Shown here in pieces: positions 1 through 4,932 of a stretch of DNA of 8,049 bases (positions are counted from its first letter, which is position 1; each line of letters opens with the position of its first letter). The position numbers were made by a program, and so were the translations under genes. A model generated the notes under the pieces. The model had not been told where the DNA came from. It saw only the letters and a program-made list of their open reading frames with translations, and made no database searches. The DNA is from Parvularcula sp039033795. GTDB taxonomy: Bacteria; Pseudomonadota; Alphaproteobacteria; Caulobacterales; Parvularculaceae. The DNA lies in NCBI GenBank assembly GCA_039033795.1, contig JBCCBY010000135.1, positions 1 to 8,049 of the forward strand. Direction: 5' to 3'.

Positions 1-150
1 CAATGTCGCCAAGGCTTCTGGATCGGTGCGCGCCATCATGAAGGCCCGGAACGGCTCCGTCGTCAGCGCCCAGGCTTCCTGCTCTTCGATCAGCAAATCC
101 ATATAGGGTGACAGGCCTTGCTCCCACGCGGTCGTGAATACCGGCTCCAT
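1..150 (-). CDS. Unidentified partial protein, N-terminal part, running off the left edge
   Basis: A minus-strand frame is open from the left edge to beyond 150. From the ATG at 150-148 it gives about 50 residues beginning MEPVFTTAWEQGL and containing LIEEQEAWALTTEPF. Codons below 150 mostly end in G or C, as in the neighbouring genes, and none of the plus-strand frames here gives the upstream part of the KpsC-like gene, so this is probably coding. I do not recognise the family. No Shine-Dalgarno sequence precedes the ATG (the bases upstream are pyrimidine-rich). The frame also stays open back past 231, into the KpsC-like gene. The ATG may therefore not be the true start; the gene may itself have been cut at a junction near 150-160. 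Moderate-to-low confidence that it is a gene, none on function. Confidence 0.4.
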   Translation of the reverse strand, partial: MEPVFTTAWEQGLSPYMDLLIEEQEAWALTTEPFRAFMMARTDPEALATL

Positions 151-152
151 GA

Positions 153-911
153 CAAAGAAGGACGAGTCTGATTGAACAATTGATCCTTTCGCGCACCATA
201 CGTCCTGATGAACGGGCCCGTGCGCGGTCATTGATCGATAGGCTTTGCCGAGATCAAACGACGAAGTACAACCTGAAAGGCGATATGCCATCTCTGCAAA
301 CAAACGGGCGCGACGTGCTGCTCGTCCCCGGACAGGTGGAGGACGATGCATCGATCCGTGTTAGTCACGGCGATGTCAAAACCAATCGTGACCTCTTGCT
401 TGCGGCTCGCCGCGATTATCCTGATGCGTTTTTGGTCTATAAACCGCATCCTGATGTCGAGGTCGCAGGACGGCCAGGTCACGTTCCAGATGCCGAGGAT
501 TTATCCGACCTGGTCATCCAAGGGGTTTCCGCAAGCGCCGCTATTGCCGCGGCGGACCGGATCGCAACAATCACGTCTTTGCTTGGTTTTGAGGCGCTTC
601 TCCGCAACAAACCGGTTCGGGTTTATGGCAGTCCGTTTTATGCAGGCTGGGGTTTGACCGACGATGCCGTGACGTTTGAACGGCGCGGACGGCCATGCTC
701 GCTCGAAGAGCTGGTGGTCGCAGCACTGATTGAAGCTCCGCTCTATATCTCACCCCTAACAGATGTTCCGTGTGGGCCTGAAGATACGGTTGAGGCACTG
801 TTCATCGCACCAAGCCGCGAAACCCGGATCATGGGGGCGAAGTCTTTGCTGCGGACATGGCGACGTTTAAAACGATACAACGATCGGCGGCGGATGAACG
901 GCGCAAAATAG
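153..911 (+). pseudogene. kpsC: KpsC-like capsule polysaccharide (beta-Kdo transferase) protein, C-terminal fragment, 5'-truncated
   Basis: KpsC proteins are cytoplasmic dual-domain transferases that build the poly-Kdo linker on the lipid anchor of group 2-type capsules. Numbering from the TTG at 180, the C-terminal hallmarks are TKYNL (about 28-32), VPGQVEDDAS (49-58), VYKPHPDVE (86-94), TSLLGFEALL (132-141) and GSPFYAGWGL (150-159), then the usual tail with CSLEELVVAALI. The 3' end looks complete. The 5' part is missing: the frame is open only from 153 (stop TGA at 150-152), there is no ATG, and no good ribosome binding site serves the TTG. The bases before 150 do not encode the expected KpsC sequence in any plus frame. 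About 243-253 residues remain, against roughly 650-700 for a full KpsC. Homology starts right at the breakpoint, so a deletion or rearrangement is likelier than a short functional gene. It ends 15 bp from the convergent hydrolase gene. A single-domain KpsS/KpsC relative is the alternative. Confidence 0.75.
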
Positions 912-926
912 CCTGACGGCCGCCGC

Positions 927-1817
927 CTAGCGAAGCTCCAACCCAGCTTGGGTGGTCAAAAACCCCCGTAAACGCCGAACAAATTCAAGCGGACGGGAGG
1001 ACGGGAAGAAATGACCTGCCTTCGGGAGCGCCTCAAAATGCACGCCTGGGACTTGCCGAGCGATCGCCGTGCCCGTTTTGAGGGTCATGCTTCGGCGGCC
1101 ATAAAAGGCAAAAAGAGGGTGTGGGTACTCGGTTAAATCATGCACCGACAGGTCTGAGGGTTTTGAGAATTCATCCCTAGCCGTCGTGTTCTCAAGGAGG
1201 GCCAACCATTGTTTGGCGACCCGCCGACCCATAAGCCGATTGGAATTGGCAACGAGTTTTTGAAGTGCCCCTGCCCGTTCGCTGTTCTCGAGTGTCACCC
1301 GTGCCAGATGGGTCAGAATCTGAAGGCCAAACTCTGGATCCTCTGTATCGACTGTAATTCCTAAACCTTCGAGGCGGCTGATAATCTCAGGGCCAAGTCG
1401 AGACTGCGCGAGTGAAAGGCTTGGCTGTACAGACGGCAAACGCATATCCGTCAGTGTCAGGCTTATCGCCCGGTCTGGATGCTCCAACGCCACATGGGCC
1501 GCCACCAACGCGCCGTAAGAATGCCCCACAAGGTGGAAACGCTCAAGACCCAAACGGGCGACAACATCCACCGCATCCGCAGCAAGGTCCGGTGCGCGAT
1601 AGCCCGAGGGGGGCGTTGAGGAACGGCCATGCCCTCGTAAATCAATCAGTGTCACGCGAGCAACCGACGAGAAGGCCATAGCAATGCTGGCGTACCAAAA
1701 GGCCATGTTGGTCGCCAGGCCGTGAACAAACACAATATCTGCTGGCTGTTTTTGCTCCGTCTGCGGTATAATTTGTAAGCAATTAATGTCCGCCGCACCG
1801 GTTGCAACGAGGCGCAT
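927..1817 (-). CDS. Alpha/beta-fold hydrolase
   Basis: This is a 296-residue alpha/beta hydrolase, probably cytoplasmic since no signal peptide is seen. It hydrolyses an ester, thioester or similar bond; the substrate is unknown. The oxyanion-hole HGLATN (32-37) follows a hydrophobic strand (IVFVHG). DLRGHGRSSTP (59-69) is the typical post-strand-4 motif, GHSYG (98-102) carries the nucleophile Ser100, and AGHFF (267-271) carries the catalytic His269. The usual acid site after strand 7 reads FYGRRSMTL with no Asp in the canonical place, so Asp124 in LTDMRLP after strand 6 may serve instead. I chose the ATG at 1817 because GGAGAG lies 6 bases upstream and the protein then begins directly with the domain. 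An ATG at 1841 is possible; more distal starts would overlap the upstream gene. It starts 31 bp after the phosphodiesterase stop, so the two are probably cotranscribed with the ACP. It could be a type II-like thioesterase acting on the ACP (inference). Confidence 0.87.
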   Translation of the reverse strand: MRLVATGAADINCLQIIPQTEQKQPADIVFVHGLATNMAFWYASIAMAFSSVARVTLIDLRGHGRSSTPPSGYRAPDLAADAVDVVARLGLERFHLVGHSYGALVAAHVALEHPDRAISLTLTDMRLPSVQPSLSLAQSRLGPEIISRLEGLGITVDTEDPEFGLQILTHLARVTLENSERAGALQKLVANSNRLMGRRVAKQWLALLENTTARDEFSKPSDLSVHDLTEYPHPLFAFYGRRSMTLKTGTAIARQVPGVHFEALPKAGHFFPSSRPLEFVRRLRGFLTTQAGLELR

Positions 1818-1829
1818 ACCTCCCTCTCC
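1818..1829 (-). promoter_or_regulatory. Ribosome binding site of the alpha/beta hydrolase gene
   Basis: The minus strand reads GGAGAGGGAGGT directly before the ATG at 1817. GGAGAG sits 6 bases from the ATG, a good Shine-Dalgarno distance. This favours 1817 over the ATGs at 1841 and 1982. Confidence 0.6.
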
Positions 1830-1848
1830 ACCCGGTGCCATGGCTTGA

Positions 1849-3447
1849 TCAGTCCTCAAGATAGCCAAGATTACGCAGCTGCTCGAGGATTCGCTCCTTG
1901 TCATGTTCAGAGATTTCGCCAACCGGACCACCGAGTTCCGTCGGTGAAATCGTCGTCTCGCCCAACTTGACAGGATTCTCACGAAGCCAGTCGTCAGTGA
2001 ACAGCCCTTCTGGAACCCTGGCTTCGAAGTCTTCTGGAATGGGCAGGCCTACGGAATGAACCAGCATTGCCGCAATATCAATGATGCTCTGTGTTCCGCC
2101 GTCTTTATGTGCGACGCCGGGACCAGTGGCTAGGAAAATCCCATCAGGGTGGTGTGTTCCGATCATCGTTGGGCGCTTCACCATCGTCGGCGCCTTGTTC
2201 TTCACGGACACAAATCCGTGGTCGTCAAGTATGAGGGTTAGATCCGGAGCATCGGCTCGGGCCGCACCGGGAAAGACCTCCTCACGAAGAAGAATGTCTT
2301 TGATGAACGGACGGCCACCCTCAGGGTGCTCAAACGCCATCAGATCATCAATCAGCTTTTGGCGGAAATCGTAATAGTCCTCAATCGGAACACCAGGATC
2401 GCCGGGCTCTTCGGCAAGACGAATCACGATGCCATTGCTTGAGGGGGTTGGGCAGAATGCCTTTGTCTTCTCCCAATCAAGATCAGCAAAGTTGGCCGCT
2501 TCCCTGCGAATGTCCGCCTCGGTTCCCTCATGCTCGCGCCAGGTAAGATAACCAAGCTCACCCAGATAATGATTGACACGGAAGACATACTCAGAGCCGG
2601 TAAAACCGTGGTCAGATGCGAAGAAAACCTGCGTGTCCGGACCAGCCACCTCGACAAGGCGGGCGACGTAGCTGTCAAGACGCCGGAAATACTCAAGCAC
2701 CATAACACGGAGGTGTTGCTCCTCCTCCGTCAGTCCCGCTTCGATACGTCGGGGGTCAAGGACATGCCAAACCTGATGCTGCAGCTTGTCCGTTCCATCG
2801 AACATCACAGCGAAAAGGTCAGACGAATCTTCCGATAGCAGCGTTTCTGCGATTCTGAACCATTGCTCTTCCCTCGGAAGGTGTCCAGTGACCCAATCCT
2901 CGAGTTCTTTTTGGCTCATTTCTTCGCCGATTTGGCCTTCACGCTCAAAATCCCAGGCGAGTTCTTTCGCGTTAAATCCGGGGATTGCCTTCATGCGATC
3001 ATAAAGATCTGGAGGCGTTACATTCGACTTTAGGTGCTTCCACGAAACAAAGCCAGGCACGAGATTGCCGCGCACCGGGATGATTGGTGCCATCATTGGA
3101 AAATTAAGCGAGGTGATTGAGCGATCTTGGCGGCTGGCCAATGACCATATGGTCTCGACACGGATATCGCGCGAGTCATACAGGGTAAAGAACATTTCGT
3201 CTTTACGGTCCTCAAAACGCACAAAATCGTAAACGCCGTGATGACCTGGAGAGCGGCCCGTCACCAAGGACACCCAGGCCGGCGGCGTTAACGGGTGCGG
3301 CGTCGAAAGAAGTTTGGAATGGTACCCTTCACGCATCACGCGCGCCATAAAGGGCATCACCACGCCCTCTCCGTACGGATCGTTCGTTAGCTGATCGAGA
3401 ACTGTAAAGGTTGCACCATCCATACCGATGAATAGAGTCTGAGTCAT
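1849..3447 (-). CDS. AlkP-superfamily phosphodiesterase/phosphohydrolase (type I phosphodiesterase / nucleotide pyrophosphatase family)
   Basis: This 532-residue metal-dependent phosphohydrolase or phosphodiesterase of the alkaline phosphatase superfamily resembles the COG3379 type. The two-metal site is fully visible: Asp10 in FIGMDGA, the nucleophile Thr54 in PLTPPAWVSLVTG, Asp220 and His224 in FDGTDKLQH, Asp279-His280 in ASDHGF, and His432/His433 in GTHHPDG. The tail ILEQLRNLGYLED is typical of this family. No signal peptide or membrane segment is seen, so it is probably cytoplasmic, unlike many AlkP relatives that are periplasmic. The second of two adjacent ATGs (3447) is chosen because GGAGG lies 5 bases upstream; the ATG at 3468 has no good ribosome binding site. 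It begins 34 bp after the ACP stop and is followed 31 bp later by the hydrolase, which implies an operon. The substrate is not readable from sequence; a phosphodiester such as an activated sugar, lipid head group or phosphopantetheine is possible (inference). Confidence 0.9.
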   Translation of the reverse strand: MTQTLFIGMDGATFTVLDQLTNDPYGEGVVMPFMARVMREGYHSKLLSTPHPLTPPAWVSLVTGRSPGHHGVYDFVRFEDRKDEMFFTLYDSRDIRVETIWSLASRQDRSITSLNFPMMAPIIPVRGNLVPGFVSWKHLKSNVTPPDLYDRMKAIPGFNAKELAWDFEREGQIGEEMSQKELEDWVTGHLPREEQWFRIAETLLSEDSSDLFAVMFDGTDKLQHQVWHVLDPRRIEAGLTEEEQHLRVMVLEYFRRLDSYVARLVEVAGPDTQVFFASDHGFTGSEYVFRVNHYLGELGYLTWREHEGTEADIRREAANFADLDWEKTKAFCPTPSSNGIVIRLAEEPGDPGVPIEDYYDFRQKLIDDLMAFEHPEGGRPFIKDILLREEVFPGAARADAPDLTLILDDHGFVSVKNKAPTMVKRPTMIGTHHPDGIFLATGPGVAHKDGGTQSIIDIAAMLVHSVGLPIPEDFEARVPEGLFTDDWLRENPVKLGETTISPTELGGPVGEISEHDKERILEQLRNLGYLED

Positions 3448-3452
3448 CATTG

Positions 3453-3457
3453 CCTCC
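3453..3457 (-). promoter_or_regulatory. Ribosome binding site that sets the phosphodiesterase start
   Basis: The minus strand reads GGAGG, then 5 bases, then the ATG at 3447. The distance to the ATG at 3450 is only 2 bases, so 3447 is preferred. Confidence 0.6.
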
Positions 3458-3468
3458 AAGGCGCCCAC

Positions 3469-3480
3469 GGCGCATGCGCC
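3469..3480. repeat. Perfect 12-bp palindrome between the ACP and phosphodiesterase genes
   Basis: GGCGCATGCGCC is its own reverse complement and fills the gap immediately after the ACP stop codon. A related GGCGCC follows a few bases further along the minus strand. As RNA it could form a short 4-bp stem with a CATG loop. That is too weak for a terminator and has no U-run, but it could modulate mRNA processing or the ratio of the two products. Function is inferred only. Confidence 0.35.
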
Positions 3481-3481
3481 G

Positions 3482-3757
3482 TTAAGCAGCCACCAGCTGT
3501 TTTTTCACAAAGACCGAAATCTGCTGGATGGTGAGATCGTCGACATATTTGCCGTCCTTCATCAGAAGTTCATCGAACCCCATATTGCGGCGACCGAACC
3601 GTTGTTCGATCGATACAATCATCTGAATAATGTCGATCGATTCAAATTCGAGGTCGGCGACCACACGGCTAGCGGGTGTGATCTCGTGATCAATCCCCCA
3701 CTCATCGGTAAACGTCGAGATGACGTCGATTATTTCGTCGGTAACAGTGTCCGACAT
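3482..3757 (-). CDS. Acyl carrier protein
   Basis: This 91-residue protein fits the size and pattern of a free-standing acyl or peptidyl carrier protein. It carries an acyl chain as a thioester on a 4'-phosphopantetheine arm. The attachment motif is DLEFESIDII (35-44), with Ser40 as the modified residue. It departs from the usual DSL by having Glu before the serine and Ile after it, which suggests a specialised carrier rather than the housekeeping AcpP. The flanks are acidic and helical, with predicted helices before Ser40 and at IDIIQMIVSIEQRF. The C-terminal part has a few basic residues (KKQLVAA). The ATG at 3757 is supported by AGGGGGTGA, an 8-of-9 match to the anti-Shine-Dalgarno complement. 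It heads the presumed operon with the phosphodiesterase and hydrolase. The phosphopantetheinyl transferase gene about 3.3 kb to the right is its natural activating partner (inference). Confidence 0.92.
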   Translation of the reverse strand: MSDTVTDEIIDVISTFTDEWGIDHEITPASRVVADLEFESIDIIQMIVSIEQRFGRRNMGFDELLMKDGKYVDDLTIQQISVFVKKQLVAA

Positions 3758-3760
3758 GGC

Positions 3761-3769
3761 TCACCCCCT
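3761..3769 (-). promoter_or_regulatory. Strong ribosome binding site of the ACP gene
   Basis: The minus strand reads AGGGGGTGA followed by GCC and the ATG at 3757. Extended pairing to the 16S 3' end suggests high translation, as expected for a carrier protein. Confidence 0.6.
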
Positions 3770-3831
3770 GTTAACTGCGGGTTCTCCCGCCAATTTCGCC
3801 CTCCTTACAGGGTACATTGGAGGCAGTTCTG

Positions 3832-3844
3832 GCGCAATATGCGC
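3832..3844. repeat. Inverted repeat, possible operator
   Basis: GCGCA and TGCGC form a perfect 5-bp inverted repeat around ATA. It lies between the divergent genes, about 75 bp from the ACP start and 123 bp from the esterase start, where a shared operator could sit. The repeat is short and could occur by chance. Confidence 0.25.
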
Positions 3845-3879
3845 GTCGCAAATGTTTGCTGCAGTGCATTATTAATCCC

Positions 3880-3908
3880 ATGTCAGGCATCAAAAGGGAC
3901 GCTATGCT
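3880..3908 (+). promoter_or_regulatory. Candidate sigma-70-like promoter of the lipoprotein esterase gene
   Basis: ATGTCA (3880-3885) matches the -35 consensus at 4 of 6 bases. A 17-base spacer follows, then TATGCT (3903-3908) with 4 of 6 matches to the -10 consensus. Transcription would begin near 3915, leaving a leader of about 50 bases. It is a match by eye only. Confidence 0.3.
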
Positions 3909-3953
3909 GGCGGCGTTTCTGCCATCGTGATACAGAAGGAAGCGATACACCGT

Positions 3954-3958
3954 GGGGA
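3954..3958 (+). promoter_or_regulatory. Ribosome binding site of the lipoprotein esterase gene
   Basis: GGGGA lies 8 bases before the ATG at 3967 and supports that start. An alternative AAGGAA about 10 bases before GTG 3952 could serve the 5-residue-longer form. Confidence 0.4.
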
Positions 3959-3966
3959 CATCCGCC

Positions 3967-4920
3967 ATGACTTCGAAACTGCACGTCGCGTTGGTTGCGA
4001 CGTTGGCGCTTGTCGCCTGCGAATCCGCCACGTCCATGCCCGCAACACCGTCCATTGCCAAACCTGTTGAAACAACAGGGCTCTCAGCTGGTCGCTCAGA
4101 GCAGACGGTGATGGTGGGGGGCCGCGAACGGAATTATCTGTTGTTCCTGCCGGACAATTATAAGGCAGCGCGAAACCTACCGATCGTTTTCGCTTTCCAT
4201 GGCGGGGGCGACAACGCAAACAACATGGCCGACTGGTCAAATCTACCAGAGCTTGCGCGTCGGGAGGGGTTCGTTCTTGTGATCCCCAACGGGACCTACA
4301 ACAGACGCAACAATGGCGGTACGTGGAACACAGACACGCCTTGGGTTCAGGGGTCTGCTGAACGTTTGAACGTCGATGATGTGGCTTTTTTCGATGCGAT
4401 GCTGGAGCGGATTGCGCGCCAAGTGAGCATCAACCGGAGCCGGGTGTTCGCCACCGGCATGTCGAAGGGCGGCATGATGTCTTATCACCTCGCCTGTCAC
4501 CGTGCTGAAACCTTGAGAGCCATCGCGCCAGTGGCCGCAACAATGACGACCCAAACCTGCGATCCAAACAGCAAGGTGGACATCCTCCACTTGCACGGAT
4601 CAAGTGACGAGACTGTCCCACTGAATGGCGGGCGCGGAACAATGACCATGTCGCGAAAGGCGGACTATCGGTCGGTTTCATCGACATTGACCTTCTGGGC
4701 CAACGAGGCGTCATGCTCAGCAGCAACAAAAGCGAGCGATCGGGGCACAGAGTATAGCTGCAGCAGCTATTGCAGCAGTGTCAGCTATTGCGTGTTCGAC
4801 GGTGGTCACACATGGCCCGGCATGCCGCCTGCGAAGTGGCAAGAACGGTTTAATGTGAAAACACCGCAATCCTTCGACGCGAGCGAGTATATTTGGTCAT
4901 ATTTCGACGATCTTCGCTAG
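3967..4920 (+). CDS. Lipoprotein esterase, PHB depolymerase / LpqC / feruloyl esterase type
   Basis: This 317-residue secreted alpha/beta hydrolase has an N-terminal lipoprotein signal: MTSK, a hydrophobic stretch, then the lipobox LVAC with the lipidated Cys18. The +2 residue is Glu, not Asp, so outer-membrane sorting is expected. The family hydrolyses polyester or aromatic esters such as poly-3-hydroxybutyrate oligomers or feruloylated sugars; the actual substrate is unknown. The oxyanion region is FAFHGGGDNANNM (75-87). The nucleophile elbow is GMSKGG (164-169, Ser166), the acid is Asp214 in HGSSDETVP, and the catalytic histidine is His281 in GGHTWPG. A cysteine-rich insert, SCSSYCSSVSYC (264-275), and Cys177, Cys198 and Cys250 suggest disulphides, consistent with export. 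ATG 3967 is preferred over GTG 3952 because GGGGA lies 8 bases upstream and the signal peptide then starts cleanly. The gene is divergent from the ACP operon and convergent with the FG-GAP gene, so it is probably a separate transcription unit. Confidence 0.9.
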   Translation: MTSKLHVALVATLALVACESATSMPATPSIAKPVETTGLSAGRSEQTVMVGGRERNYLLFLPDNYKAARNLPIVFAFHGGGDNANNMADWSNLPELARREGFVLVIPNGTYNRRNNGGTWNTDTPWVQGSAERLNVDDVAFFDAMLERIARQVSINRSRVFATGMSKGGMMSYHLACHRAETLRAIAPVAATMTTQTCDPNSKVDILHLHGSSDETVPLNGGRGTMTMSRKADYRSVSSTLTFWANEASCSAATKASDRGTEYSCSSYCSSVSYCVFDGGHTWPGMPPAKWQERFNVKTPQSFDASEYIWSYFDDLR

Positions 4921-4932
4921 ACGGATTACCGG

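Larger units (their letters stand above)
3758..3966. promoter_or_regulatory. Divergent intergenic region between the ACP operon and the lipoprotein esterase
   Basis: About 209 bp separate two divergent starts, so both promoters should lie here. It includes an AT-rich patch (CATTATTAATCC, about 3868-3879) in otherwise GC-rich sequence, and an inverted repeat GCGCA-ATA-TGCGC at 3832-3844. For the minus strand, TTGCGC and TACCCT with a 17-base spacer form a weak promoter candidate. Reading frames in this stretch look like chance ones and none has a convincing start. The only other items I see are the ribosome binding sites and the promoter candidate listed separately. Confidence 0.55.

Noticed and set aside
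908..930. Possible terminator in the 15-bp convergent gap between the KpsC-like fragment and the hydrolase
   Set aside because: The GC-rich bases form no convincing long stem and have no T-run on either side.
1818..1982. Longer N-terminus of the alpha/beta hydrolase from ATG 1982
   Set aside because: It would overlap the end of the phosphodiesterase by over 130 bp, adds an Arg/Ser-rich stretch unlike the family, and lacks a matching ribosome binding site.
3771..4061. 96-residue minus-strand frame overlapping the divergent region and the esterase start
   Set aside because: It has no good ribosome binding site, overlaps the lipoprotein signal peptide on the other strand, and shows no recognisable motif.
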